Below are positions 1-7,363 of a stretch of 23,162 bases of DNA, one piece after another (position 1 is the stretch's first letter; the number at the start of each line of letters is the position of its first letter). The translations under genes were made by a program, and so were the position numbers. Source of the DNA: JBFKPQ01 sp041628225 (GTDB lineage Bacteria > Actinomycetota > Acidimicrobiia > Spongiisociales > JAENVV01); the NCBI GenBank assembly GCA_041628225.1, contig JBFKPQ010000021.1, forward strand, positions 1-23,162, written 5' to 3'. The notes beneath the pieces were generated by a model that saw only the letters and a program-made list of their open reading frames with translations, searched no databases and had not been told where the DNA came from.

Positions 1-798
1 GCCGGGCTCGCACGCGACACCGACACGATCCGGCTGGCCGTGCTGGTCAGCCCCCTGACGTTCAGGCATCCGGCCGTGGTCGCCAAGAACGCCGCCACGA
101 TCGATCAGATGTCCAACGGCCGCTTCGATCTGGGCGTCGGCACCGGCTGGCATGAGGGCGAGCACGAGGCTTTCGGACTGGAGTTCCCTGCTCAGGCCGA
201 GCGCTTCGAGCGGTTGACGGAGGGCCTCCAATACCTTCGGGCGGCACTGCGTTCCGAGCCGGGGACCCGGGCGCGCTTCGAAGGGGACCACTACCGACTC
301 GACGGTGACATACGACCGAAGCCCGTGGGTGCCCTCCCGATCATCGTCGGCGGGCGCGGCCTCGTCCGAACGCCTCGGCTCGCCGGCACGTACGCGGACG
401 AGTACAACCACTTCGTTTCACCTCCCGCCGAACTCGTCCCGAAGATCGAGCGGGTGCGAGCGGCCGCTGAAGCCGCCGGCCGCGAGCCCGCGACCGTCAC
501 GATCAGCGTGATGGGCGCTTTGATCACCGGACGCGACCGAGCCGAGTATGAAGACAACCTGGCCGCGGCAGCTGCGTTCCGGGGTATCGACACCGGCGAG
601 ATGGAGTCGCGGGCGAAGTCGGCGGGGATTCCCTGTGGCGTCTTCGACGATGTCGCCGGGCCGCTGGAGGACCTCGCGGCCGTCGGGGTGACGAGCTACT
701 ACGTGCAGATGCTCACCCCGCCCCGCCGCGAAGCGGTGGAGCAGGCGTTTGCGGCCCTTCGGCGAGATCGGCCCATAGAGCGCCCGAGGCTCGAATGA
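1..798 (+). CDS. Luciferase-like (LLM class) flavin/F420 oxidoreductase, 5' end cut by the window
   Basis: The frame is open from base 1, so the true start lies outside the window; an internal GTG at 40 is not a convincing start. The visible 265 or so residues carry the typical bacterial-luciferase fold pattern: a segment around SPLTFRHPAVVAKNAATID, then DQMSNGRFDLGVGTGW, then a conserved RPKP followed by PIIVGG. These features are usual in actinobacterial LLM oxidoreductases, many of which use coenzyme F420. The choice of F420 over FMN and the substrate cannot be read from the sequence. Probably 40-60 N-terminal residues are missing. The 3' end overlaps the opposing ybaK-like gene by 86 bases, a long convergent overlap. 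Confidence 0.88.
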   Translation, partial: AGLARDTDTIRLAVLVSPLTFRHPAVVAKNAATIDQMSNGRFDLGVGTGWHEGEHEAFGLEFPAQAERFERLTEGLQYLRAALRSEPGTRARFEGDHYRLDGDIRPKPVGALPIIVGGRGLVRTPRLAGTYADEYNHFVSPPAELVPKIERVRAAAEAAGREPATVTISVMGALITGRDRAEYEDNLAAAAAFRGIDTGEMESRAKSAGIPCGVFDDVAGPLEDLAAVGVTSYYVQMLTPPRREAVEQAFAALRRDRPIERPRLE

Positions 799-1228
799 GC
801 GCGTCGAGCGGCAGCGGAAAGATCGTCGTGGGCGTGCCGCCTGCGACCCACCGTTCCTCGATGCGTCGGAGCCCGTGGTCGGCGAACACGCGCAGCGCCA
901 TGGCGTGCCCGAAGGGCGGCGTACCGCCCGCCGCGTAGCCGGTGGCGGTCCGCACGGTCTCCAGATCCGCTCGCCGGCACCGTTCGCCTCCCGACACCGC
1001 CGCCAGTTTGGCGGTGTCCAAGCGGGCGTCGCCGGGAACCAGAGCCACGACCGGCTCGCCGTCGACCTCGAAGACCAGCGACTTCGTGATCGCTCCGAGG
1101 TCGCAGCCGGCGGCCGCCGCCGCGTCGGCCGAGGTCTTGGTTCCGTCGGGAAACACCCGAATCTCGATGTCCAGGCCGAGCGCGCGAGCCGCCTCCAGGA
1201 CACGCTGCGATGCGGCAGGGAGTTCCAT
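713..1228 (-). CDS. YbaK/EbsC-family aminoacyl-tRNA deacylase
   Basis: The 171-residue protein has the YbaK/prolyl-tRNA editing fold. The conserved lysine sits in AITKSLVF (Lys49), followed by a VVALVPGDARLDTAKL strand-helix segment and the signature TGYAAGGTPPFGH at about 96-108. Family members hydrolyse mischarged aminoacyl-tRNAs such as Cys-tRNA(Pro) in trans; the exact substrate here is unknown. The start is ATG at 1228. A TACGAT box lies exactly 6 nt upstream on the minus strand, so the message is probably leaderless. The tail after WADLAEG (about 20 residues, Pro- and Gly-rich) extends past the usual family end and is what overlaps the oxidoreductase gene. Confidence 0.88.
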   Translation of the reverse strand: MELPAASQRVLEAARALGLDIEIRVFPDGTKTSADAAAAAGCDLGAITKSLVFEVDGEPVVALVPGDARLDTAKLAAVSGGERCRRADLETVRTATGYAAGGTPPFGHAMALRVFADHGLRRIEERWVAGGTPTTIFPLPLDALIRASGALWADLAEGPQTPAPPLRGGAG

Positions 1229-1234
1229 GGCCGC

Positions 1235-1240
1235 ATCGTA
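1235..1240 (-). promoter_or_regulatory. -10 box of the YbaK-like gene (leaderless)
   Basis: TACGAT on the minus strand is followed by 6 nt and then the ATG at 1228, so transcription should start at or next to the start codon. There is no Shine-Dalgarno sequence and no clear -35 element. Confidence 0.6.
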
Positions 1241-1269
1241 CCGCCGTCGGCGTGTCCCCAGAGTGGGGC

Positions 1270-1275
1270 TACGAT
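1270..1275 (+). promoter_or_regulatory. Candidate -10 box of the sufC-sufS-sufU operon
   Basis: TACGAT lies 9 nt before the sufC ATG at 1285. A start point about 7 nt downstream would leave a leader of only about 3 nt. It faces the ybaK-like promoter, and the two identical TACGAT boxes are back to back in a 56-base divergent gap. No -35 element is evident. Confidence 0.45.
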
Positions 1276-1284
1276 GGCTGTCTC

Positions 1285-2037
1285 ATGAACACGAACGCTC
1301 CGCTTCTCCAGATCAACGACCTGCATGTAACCGTCGACGACGTCGAGATCCTGAAAGGCGTCGATCTGGTGGTGGAGGCCGGCTCGGTGCACGCCCTGAT
1401 GGGACCGAACGGCTCCGGCAAGTCGACCTTGTCGAAGGTGCTGATGGGCCACCCCGCCTACGAGGTGACTCGAGGTTCCATTCTCTACAAGGGCGAGGAC
1501 ATCACCGAAGCGGCACCCAACGATCGGGCGACGGCGGGCATGTTCATGGCGTTCCAGTACCCGGAGACCATCCCCGGCGTGTCCGTCATTCAGTTCCTCC
1601 GTCAGGCCCTTTCGAACCGAACCGGCGTCGACTACACCGTCTTGGAACTGCGCTTGAAGGTGATGGATGCCATGCGGGAGCTCGGCATGGAATCCTCGTT
1701 CGCCGATCGATACCTCAACGAGGGATTCTCCGGAGGCGAGCGCAAACGCAACGAGGTGCTGCAGATGGCCATCTTGGAGCCCGAGCTGGCCGTTCTGGAC
1801 GAGACGGATTCGGGTCTCGACATCGATGCGCTCAAGACGGTGGCCGACGGGGTGAACCGGCTCCTGGCTCCCGACCGCGGCTTCCTCGTCATCACCCACT
1901 ATCAGCGACTGCTGGACTACATCGTTCCCGACCACGTCCACGTGTTCCTGGATGGCCGCGTGATCACGTCCGGCGGCTCCGAACTCGCTGCCAAGCTCGA
2001 GGCCGACGGGTACGACGCCTTCCGCGCCGGCGTCTGA
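1285..2037 (+). CDS. sufC: SufC ATPase (copy 1), Fe-S cluster assembly
   Basis: This is a 250-residue ABC-type ATPase of the cytosolic SufBCD scaffold complex, which binds SufB and SufD rather than a membrane domain. Walker A is GPNGSGKST (40-48), the Q-loop is in AFQYPE (89-94), the signature is FSGGERKRNE (148-157), Walker B is LAVLDETDSGLD (168-179) and the H-loop histidine is His205. The segment LNEGFSGGERKRNE and the DSGLDID sequence are specific to SufC among ABC proteins. I chose ATG 1285 because residue 1 then falls just before the conserved first strand; an upstream in-frame ATG at 1210 would add 25 unrelated residues inside the ybaK region. sufS begins 1 nt after the stop. A second, clearly different sufC lies at 8445-9179. 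Confidence 0.96.
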   Translation: MNTNAPLLQINDLHVTVDDVEILKGVDLVVEAGSVHALMGPNGSGKSTLSKVLMGHPAYEVTRGSILYKGEDITEAAPNDRATAGMFMAFQYPETIPGVSVIQFLRQALSNRTGVDYTVLELRLKVMDAMRELGMESSFADRYLNEGFSGGERKRNEVLQMAILEPELAVLDETDSGLDIDALKTVADGVNRLLAPDRGFLVITHYQRLLDYIVPDHVHVFLDGRVITSGGSELAAKLEADGYDAFRAGV

Positions 2038-2038
2038 C

Positions 2039-3241
2039 ATGGACGTTCGCGGGGACTTCCCGCTGCTGACGGACCCCACTCTTGCGTTCCTGGATTCGGC
2101 GGCCTCCTCACAGAAGCCCGAGGCGGTCATCGCCGCCATGGACGACATGTTGCGATCGGGTTATGCCAACGTCCATCGCGGCGCGTACCGGCTGTCCGCC
2201 GAAGCCACCGACGCCTACGAGGCCGCCCGTTCGAAAGTGGCGGCGTTCATCGGCGCCCGCGACCGACGGGAAGTCATCTTCACGCGCGGCACGACGTCGA
2301 GCCTCAACGTCCTGGCGGCCCGGTGGGGGGCGGATCGACTCGGACCGGGCGATCGCATCGTGCTCACCGTCATGGAGCATCACGCCAATCTCGTGCCGTG
2401 GCAGCAGGCCGCGCAGCGCAGCGGCGCAGAGCTGGTCTTCGCTCCCCTCGACCACGACTACCAGCTCGACATCACCGCCCTTCGGGAACTCATCGATGAT
2501 CGCACGAGGATCGTTTCGCTGACGGGCATGTCGAACGTACTCGGCTCGATGCCCCCGGTGGCCGAGGTAGCCCAGATGGCCCGCCGGGTCGGCGCCACGA
2601 CCATCGTGGACGGAGCCCAACTGGTGCCGCACGCACCGGTCGACGTCGAAGCACTCGGCATTGACTTCCTGGCGTTCTCGGGCCACAAGATGCTCGGTCC
2701 GACCGGGATCGGCGTCCTGTGGGGGCGCCTGCCGCTGCTCGAGGAAATGGAGCCTTTCGAGACGGGCGGAGAGATGATCGACGAGGTACGACTCTATGAC
2801 TCGACGTGGGCGCCGGTCCCCCACAAGTTCGAAGCGGGGACACCCCCCATCGTCGAGGCGGTCGGCCTGGCGGCCGCCGTCGACTATCTGACGGACCTGG
2901 GCATGCACCGTGTCCGGGCGCACGACATGGAGCTGACGGCCTACGCGCTCGATCGACTCGCCGAACTTCCCGATGTGACCGTGTACGGACCACGGAACGT
3001 CGAACGAAGGGGCGGCACGGTCTCACTGACCATGGGAGACATCCATCCCCACGACCTGTCGACGATCCTCGACGAACACGGCGTGGCGGTGCGGGCCGGC
3101 CACCACTGTGCCCGGCCGCTCATGGAACACCTCGGAGTTCCCGCCACGGCGCGGGCATCGTTCTCGGTGTATTCGACGCGCGGCGACATCGACCGGCTCG
3201 CCGAGGGCCTCGAGCACGCCGGCCGCCTCTTCGGTCTGTAG
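2039..3241 (+). CDS. sufS: SufS group II cysteine desulfurase
   Basis: The 400-residue PLP enzyme takes sulphur from L-cysteine, forms a persulfide on its active-site cysteine and passes it to SufU. The PLP lysine is Lys217 in FSGHKMLGPTG; the cofactor-binding histidine pair is at 114-115 (MEHHANLVPW), and DGAQ is at 191-194. The catalytic cysteine is Cys357 in RAGHHCARP. The C-terminal RASFSVYSTRGDID region is typical of SufS and separates it from IscS-type group I enzymes. Length is normal for the family. The start ATG is one base after the sufC stop, so translation is probably coupled. The operon continues into sufU after 10 nt. Confidence 0.97.
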   Translation: MDVRGDFPLLTDPTLAFLDSAASSQKPEAVIAAMDDMLRSGYANVHRGAYRLSAEATDAYEAARSKVAAFIGARDRREVIFTRGTTSSLNVLAARWGADRLGPGDRIVLTVMEHHANLVPWQQAAQRSGAELVFAPLDHDYQLDITALRELIDDRTRIVSLTGMSNVLGSMPPVAEVAQMARRVGATTIVDGAQLVPHAPVDVEALGIDFLAFSGHKMLGPTGIGVLWGRLPLLEEMEPFETGGEMIDEVRLYDSTWAPVPHKFEAGTPPIVEAVGLAAAVDYLTDLGMHRVRAHDMELTAYALDRLAELPDVTVYGPRNVERRGGTVSLTMGDIHPHDLSTILDEHGVAVRAGHHCARPLMEHLGVPATARASFSVYSTRGDIDRLAEGLEHAGRLFGL

Positions 3242-3251
3242 GGTGGCGGCG

Positions 3252-3707
3252 ATGGGTCTCGACGAGCTGTACCGAGAGGTCATCATCGACCATTACCGGA
3301 ACCCGCGGCATCGCGCTCCGCTGGAGACGGTCGATGCTCACGGCGAAGGCAACAACCCATTGTGTGGCGACCGCATCGAACTCGATCTGGCACTCGAAGG
3401 AGACGATGTGGTCGGTATCTCGGTCCGCGGCCAGGGCTGCTCGATCTCACAGGCGTCCGCGTCGATGATGAGCGAGGCCATCGTGGGCAAGTCCCGCCAA
3501 GACGTGGCGGCGCTCGCCGAGAGCTTCCGACGCATGATGTCGTCAGACGACGTGGTCGACGAGGACCGACCGGGCTCGGTGCTCGGCGATCTCGAGGCGC
3601 TCAGGGGCGTCCGCCGGTTTCCCGTCCGCATCAAGTGCGCAAACCTGGCGTGGGCGACGCTCGATCAGGCGCTGACCGACGACAGCTCCCCCGCCACGAG
3701 CGAGTAG
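3252..3707 (+). CDS. sufU: SufU zinc-dependent sulfurtransferase
   Basis: The 151-residue NifU/IscU-like protein accepts sulphur from SufS. The zinc ligands expected for SufU are all present: Cys38 and Asp40 in NPLCGD, Cys63 in GQGCSISQAS and Cys129 in IKCANLAW. The insertion between the second and third cysteines, compared with IscU, marks it as SufU, which acts as a sulphur carrier rather than a scaffold. ATG 3252 gives the standard MGLDELYREVIIDHYRNPRH start; a GTG at 3243 would add three residues. The gene is last in the sufC-sufS-sufU operon. Its final 43 bases overlap the opposing whiB gene. Confidence 0.95.
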   Translation: MGLDELYREVIIDHYRNPRHRAPLETVDAHGEGNNPLCGDRIELDLALEGDDVVGISVRGQGCSISQASASMMSEAIVGKSRQDVAALAESFRRMMSSDDVVDEDRPGSVLGDLEALRGVRRFPVRIKCANLAWATLDQALTDDSSPATSE

Positions 3708-3940
3708 GGATCGACCGGAACGCCGGCGCGTACCGTCTGGAGCCACCGCCGGCGCAGACTGCGACGTTCATCTTCGCCGATCCCACCCCACACGCCGAAG
3801 CGCTGACCGGTCGTCACGGCATAGGAAAGGCACTCGGCGATGACCGGGCAACCGGCGCAGATCCGGCATGCCGCTCGTTCATCCGCCGCGAAGAATGATT
3901 CGTCTCTGCCGATGCAGAGCGCTTCGGTACGCCACGTCAT
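3665..3940 (-). CDS. WhiB-family [4Fe-4S] transcriptional regulator
   Basis: The 91-residue protein has the complete Wbl pattern. The four cluster cysteines are probably Cys9, Cys28, Cys31 and Cys37 (C-x2-C-x5-C within RICAGCPVIAEC), with an extra cysteine at 25. The turn motif GVWGG is at 49-53 and is followed by an arginine-rich segment ERRSLRRRW. Wbl proteins carry an O2/NO-sensitive cluster and usually bind the sigma factor to control promoters. The gene faces sufU and overlaps its end by 43 bases. Its own promoter is well placed for a leaderless start (TAGGCT, 6 nt, ATG). The target genes are unknown; a link to the neighbouring suf genes is only inferred from position. Confidence 0.95.
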   Translation of the reverse strand: MTWRTEALCIGRDESFFAADERAACRICAGCPVIAECLSYAVTTGQRFGVWGGIGEDERRSLRRRWLQTVRAGVPVDPYSLVAGELSSVSA

Positions 3941-3946
3941 GAACGG

Positions 3947-3976
3947 AGCCTACCATCCTTTAGTGCTAAATGTCTA
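3947..3976 (-). promoter_or_regulatory. whiB promoter
   Basis: On the minus strand, TAGACA (3976-3971, 5 of 6 matches to TTGACA) is followed by an 18 nt spacer and TAGGCT (3952-3947), then 6 nt and the whiB ATG. This is the best -35/-10 pair among the leaderless promoters here. The -35 overlaps the fumarase stop codon region. Confidence 0.6.
3959..3970. promoter_or_regulatory. Palindrome in the whiB promoter spacer (possible operator)
   Basis: TTTAG-TG-CTAAA is a 5-bp-arm inverted repeat lying entirely between the -35 and -10 boxes of whiB. It is AT-rich in a GC-rich region. A repressor bound here would block the promoter. The binding protein is unknown. Confidence 0.4.
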
Positions 3977-5365
3977 GAGAATGCCGCCTTCGGTCATCTT
4001 CTTGATGTCGAGGGCCGCATCGAGCTCGTCCGCCGACATGACGCCTTTCTCCAGCGCGATCTCTCGGACCGTCCGGCCGGATATGAAGGCCTCTTTGGCG
4101 ATCTCCGCTCCCTTGTCGTAGCCGATGTGGGGATTGAGCGCCGTGACCACGATGATGTTCTTCTCGACGAGTTCGCGCGCGCGATCGACGTTGGCGATCA
4201 CTCCGTCCACGCATCTCTCTCGGAACACGTCCGAGGCCGACGTCAACAGGCTCACCGACTGCAGCAGGTTGTGAGCGATGAGCGGCATCATGACATTCAG
4301 TTCGAAGTTGCCGTTCGCTCCACCCCACGTGATCGCGGCGTCGTTGCCGATGACTTGCGAGGCGACTTGCATGACCATCTCCGGCATGACCGGGTTGACC
4401 TTGCCCGGCATGATCGACGAGCCCGGCTGCAGCGACGGCAGTTGGATCTCGGCAAGGCCGGTACGCGGGCCCGACGACAGCCATCGAAGGTCGTTGGCGA
4501 TCTTGAACAGGCTCACCGCGATGGTCTTGAGTGCGCCGGACGCAGCCACGGCAGCGTCTTTCGCCGATTGGGCCTCGAAATGGTTGTCCGCCTCGCGGAA
4601 CGGGATGTCCGTACGCCGGCCCATCTCGGCGATGACCGCCGCGGCGAACCCGGCCGGGGCGTTGAGGCCGGTCCCGACCGCCGTACCGCCGAGTGGCAGC
4701 TCCTCCAACTCCGGGAGCACCTTCTCGAGGCGCATGATGCCTTTGGCCACCTGGGCGGCGTAGCCGGAGAACTCCTGCCCGAGCGTGACGGGCGTCGCAT
4801 CCATGAGGTGTGTGCGACCCGACTTGACGACATCGTCGAACTGGCCGGCCTTGCCATCGAGAGCTTCTTCGAGCCTGGCAAGAGCAGGCAACAGGTCTTG
4901 GCGGATGGCCGCCGCCGCCGCCACATGGATGGCGGTCGGGATGACATCGTTCGAGGATTGACCGAAGTTGACGTGATCGTTCGGGTGGATGGCAGGTGCG
5001 TCCGTCTCGCCCGCGACCATCTCGTTGGCGCGGTGCGCGATGACCTCGTTGGCGTTCGTGTTCGTCGACGTGCCGGATCCCGTCTGGAAGATATCGAGCA
5101 CGAAGTGCGCGTCGAGCGTACCGTCGAGCACCTCGTGGGACGCTTCCGTGATGGGATGGGCGATCTGCGCCGGCACGTGTCCTTGTTCGCCGGCGACGGT
5201 GGCGGCGGCACCTTTGATCAGGCCCAGGGCCCAGATGAAGCGCCGGCTGAACCGCATCCCGGAGATGGGGAAGTTGTCCACCGCGCGCTGCGTAGAAGCG
5301 CCGTAGTAGGCATTCGCAGGAACGCTGACCTCCCCCATCGAATCCCGTTCGGTTCGGTAATCCAC
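3974..5365 (-). CDS. fumC: Class II fumarate hydratase
   Basis: The 463-residue enzyme interconverts fumarate and (S)-malate in the TCA cycle. Substrate-binding residues appear in GSGTSTNTNANE (96-107), HPNDHVN (127-133), the catalytic histidine region GRTHLMDATP (183-192) and the superfamily signature GSSIMPGKVNP (315-325). SSND at 137-140 and the overall length fit fumarase rather than argininosuccinate lyase or aspartase, although aspartase is close in sequence. Class II enzymes are iron-free and oxygen-stable, so this is not an Fe-S client despite its suf surroundings. The start is GTG at 5365, supported by AAGGAG 5 nt upstream. Transcription runs towards whiB, with 33 bases between the genes. 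Confidence 0.95.
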   Translation of the reverse strand: MDYRTERDSMGEVSVPANAYYGASTQRAVDNFPISGMRFSRRFIWALGLIKGAAATVAGEQGHVPAQIAHPITEASHEVLDGTLDAHFVLDIFQTGSGTSTNTNANEVIAHRANEMVAGETDAPAIHPNDHVNFGQSSNDVIPTAIHVAAAAAIRQDLLPALARLEEALDGKAGQFDDVVKSGRTHLMDATPVTLGQEFSGYAAQVAKGIMRLEKVLPELEELPLGGTAVGTGLNAPAGFAAAVIAEMGRRTDIPFREADNHFEAQSAKDAAVAASGALKTIAVSLFKIANDLRWLSSGPRTGLAEIQLPSLQPGSSIMPGKVNPVMPEMVMQVASQVIGNDAAITWGGANGNFELNVMMPLIAHNLLQSVSLLTSASDVFRERCVDGVIANVDRARELVEKNIIVVTALNPHIGYDKGAEIAKEAFISGRTVREIALEKGVMSADELDAALDIKKMTEGGIL

Positions 5366-5370
5366 GGTGG

Positions 5371-5398
5371 CTCCTTTTCGAGTGACGGGACCAGGTTA
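5371..5398 (-). promoter_or_regulatory. fumC ribosome binding site and candidate -10 box
   Basis: AAGGAG (5376-5371) lies 5 nt before the GTG start and decides it. TAACCT (5398-5393) is a possible -10 box giving a leader of about 20 nt. I see no good -35 element. Fumarase is thus one of the few genes here with a conventional leader. Confidence 0.5.
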
Positions 5399-5453
5399 GG
5401 TGGCGAGGCGAACCCCTGATCCCGGTCGAGTAACGATTGTGGACGCGATCCGA

Positions 5454-5459
5454 TAGGGT
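5454..5459 (+). promoter_or_regulatory. -10 box of the hydrolase operon (leaderless)
   Basis: TAGGGT is followed by exactly 6 nt and the ATG at 5466. There is no ribosome binding site. Confidence 0.6.
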
Positions 5460-5465
5460 CGCTGG

Positions 5466-6272
5466 ATGCGCGAGACGAGCTTCGTCAGCTCGATGGACAG
5501 CCGACTCGGTACGACGGTGTGGGACGGAGACGGTCCGCGTCATGTGTTGCTGCACGGCCTCTCCTCGAACGCCCGCACCTGGCGCGCCGTGGCAGGCCGA
5601 CTCGCCGCGCACGGCGCGGCGGTCGTCGCGTACGACCAACGGTGTCACGGCACCTCGGAGCGCACCGACGGGTCGTTCGACATCGCCGGCTACGCAGACG
5701 ACGCGGTCCGGGTTCTCGACCAGCTCGGCTGGCAGGACGCCACCGTCGTCGGGCAATCATGGGGCGGGAATGTCGCCGTCGAAGTCGCCGCCCGACATCC
5801 GGACCGATGTCGATCCGTGATCGGTGTGGACGGTGGGTTCATTCACCTGGCGTCCCGATTCGATTCATGGGACACATGCGCGGCGGCACTCGCTCCTCCG
5901 CGATTCAGTGGTGTCTCCGCCGACGACGTCAGGAGCCGGCTGCGGGACATGCACCCCGACTGGTCGCAGACCGGGATCGAGGACACCCTCGGAAACTTCC
6001 GGGAGACGAACGATGGGTTCGTGGAACCCGCCCTCCCGTTCGATGACCACATGCAGATCCTCCACTCGCTGTTCGAACACGACCCCGCCGACCGCCTCCG
6101 GCGCGCCGACGCTCCATCGCTCGCCATCGCAGCCCGCCCCTCGACGGTCGATGCCACCGACATCGAGTCCATCGGATTCGATGCCGTGACATGGATCGAC
6201 GGCGACCATGATCTGCATGTGCATCGCCCCGATGCGGTCACCGATGCGATTCGAAGGTTCGCATGGGAGTGA
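5466..6272 (+). CDS. Alpha/beta-fold hydrolase
   Basis: This 268-residue protein has a standard alpha/beta hydrolase core. The oxyanion loop is LLHGLSS (HG at 30-31), the nucleophile elbow is GQSWGG with Ser98, and the catalytic histidine is probably His248 or His251 in GDHDLHVH near the C-terminus. There is no signal peptide, so it is cytosolic. The substrate cannot be predicted: the family includes esterases, lactonases and haloalkane-type enzymes, and the serine nucleophile argues against dehalogenase. The stop codon lies inside the next gene (10 nt overlap), so the two are translationally coupled and probably work together. The start is fixed by the TAGGGT box 6 nt upstream. Confidence 0.88.
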   Translation: MRETSFVSSMDSRLGTTVWDGDGPRHVLLHGLSSNARTWRAVAGRLAAHGAAVVAYDQRCHGTSERTDGSFDIAGYADDAVRVLDQLGWQDATVVGQSWGGNVAVEVAARHPDRCRSVIGVDGGFIHLASRFDSWDTCAAALAPPRFSGVSADDVRSRLRDMHPDWSQTGIEDTLGNFRETNDGFVEPALPFDDHMQILHSLFEHDPADRLRRADAPSLAIAARPSTVDATDIESIGFDAVTWIDGDHDLHVHRPDAVTDAIRRFAWE

Positions 6273-7363
6273 TCACGCTCATGGGCTCGGGCGAGACGAG
6301 TCCGACGATGGTCAAGGTCCATCGACGACTCCTCGACAGATTCGACGCGCCACGTGCCTTACTACTCGACACGCCGTACGGGTTCCAGGAAAACGCCGAT
6401 CTCATCAGTGCACGGATCGTGGACTATTTCGACGTCTCGCTCCAGCAGCCGCTCGGAGTGGCGAGCTACCGCGCCCCGTCCGATGTCGCGGGTGGCCACC
6501 GCGCGCTCGATCTGATCGCCCGTTCGGACTACATCTTCTCAGGCCCAGGCAGTCCGTCGTACGCGTTACGCGCCTGGCTGGAAATCGACGCGGCCCCGTC
6601 GCTCGTTACAGCGGTCCAACGAGGCGCCGCACTGACCGTGGCCTCGGCGGCAGCCGTGACCGTCGGCCTGAAGGCCATGCCCGTGTACGAGATGTACAAG
6701 GTCGGAGAGGAACCGTTCTGGTTGGACGGCCTCGATCTCCTCGGGCCGTTGCTGGGCATCCGAGCCGTGGCGATCCCCCACTTCGACAACGCCGAAGGCG
6801 GCAACCACGACACTCGATTCTGTTACGTCGGGCAGCGCAGGCTCGATGCACTCCGCGAACTGCTCGACGACGGCACCGCGATCATCGGCGTCGACGAACA
6901 CACGGCCGTCTCGTTCGACGGCTCATCGGTCCGGGTCGTCGGCCGAGGCGGGCTGACGGTGCTCCATGGCGCAAGCGAGGAGCGGGTCGAGGCGGGCGAC
7001 TCGGTCGAGGTCGCCGATCTCATGGCCGCCGAAAACGAACGGACCTCCTCCGGCCCTTCGACCGTGGCGCACACGCAGCCATCCACCCCGCGCGGTGTGG
7101 CCGACCACGCTCTGGAAGCCATCTCGACGCGAGACGACCGGGCAGCGGCTGCCGCCGTCCTCGAGCTGGCACGCCGCGCCGACGCCGCTGCGAATCCACG
7201 AGCGGTCCTCGCTCCGCTCGTAGACGCACTCGTGACCATGCGAGCCGAGGCCCGGCTGGCCGGGCGTTGGGAGGAGGCAGATCGTCTCCGCGCCGTGCTG
7301 GCTGGCGCAGGCATCGAGGTCAGAGATCAGGCCGACGGCGTGACCTGGCGGCTGCCGGACTGA
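6263..7363 (+). CDS. Class I amidotransferase/S51-like protein fused to a CysRS-type C-terminal domain
   Basis: The 366-residue protein has two parts. Residues 1-250 resemble the cyanophycinase/peptidase S51 and type 1 glutamine amidotransferase-like fold: an N-terminal ITLMGSGETSP strand and loop, FSGPGSPSYALRAW (92-105), and a possible nucleophile elbow TVASAAAV with Ser128. After a Ser/Thr/Pro linker (about 262-278), residues 280-366 look like the C-terminal helical region of cysteinyl-tRNA synthetase: a DALR-like helix, then EARLAGRWEEADRLRAVL and GIEVRDQADGVTWRL, the pattern in which CysRS ends. There is no catalytic synthetase core. The function is unknown. The gene is coupled to the hydrolase upstream, and its last 37 bases overlap the opposing peptidase gene. 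Confidence 0.8.
   Translation: MGVITLMGSGETSPTMVKVHRRLLDRFDAPRALLLDTPYGFQENADLISARIVDYFDVSLQQPLGVASYRAPSDVAGGHRALDLIARSDYIFSGPGSPSYALRAWLEIDAAPSLVTAVQRGAALTVASAAAVTVGLKAMPVYEMYKVGEEPFWLDGLDLLGPLLGIRAVAIPHFDNAEGGNHDTRFCYVGQRRLDALRELLDDGTAIIGVDEHTAVSFDGSSVRVVGRGGLTVLHGASEERVEAGDSVEVADLMAAENERTSSGPSTVAHTQPSTPRGVADHALEAISTRDDRAAAAAVLELARRADAAANPRAVLAPLVDALVTMRAEARLAGRWEEADRLRAVLAGAGIEVRDQADGVTWRLPD

Noticed and set aside
418..2148. A long minus-strand open frame (576 codons) opposite the oxidoreductase, ybaK, sufC and sufS genes
   Set aside because: It runs across several genes whose protein families are certain, has no recognisable domain and is explained by the high GC content.
3966..5756. A 596-codon minus-strand frame covering fumarase and the hydrolase start
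   Set aside because: It is an out-of-phase shadow of the fumarase gene, rich in Arg, His and Gly, with no family match.
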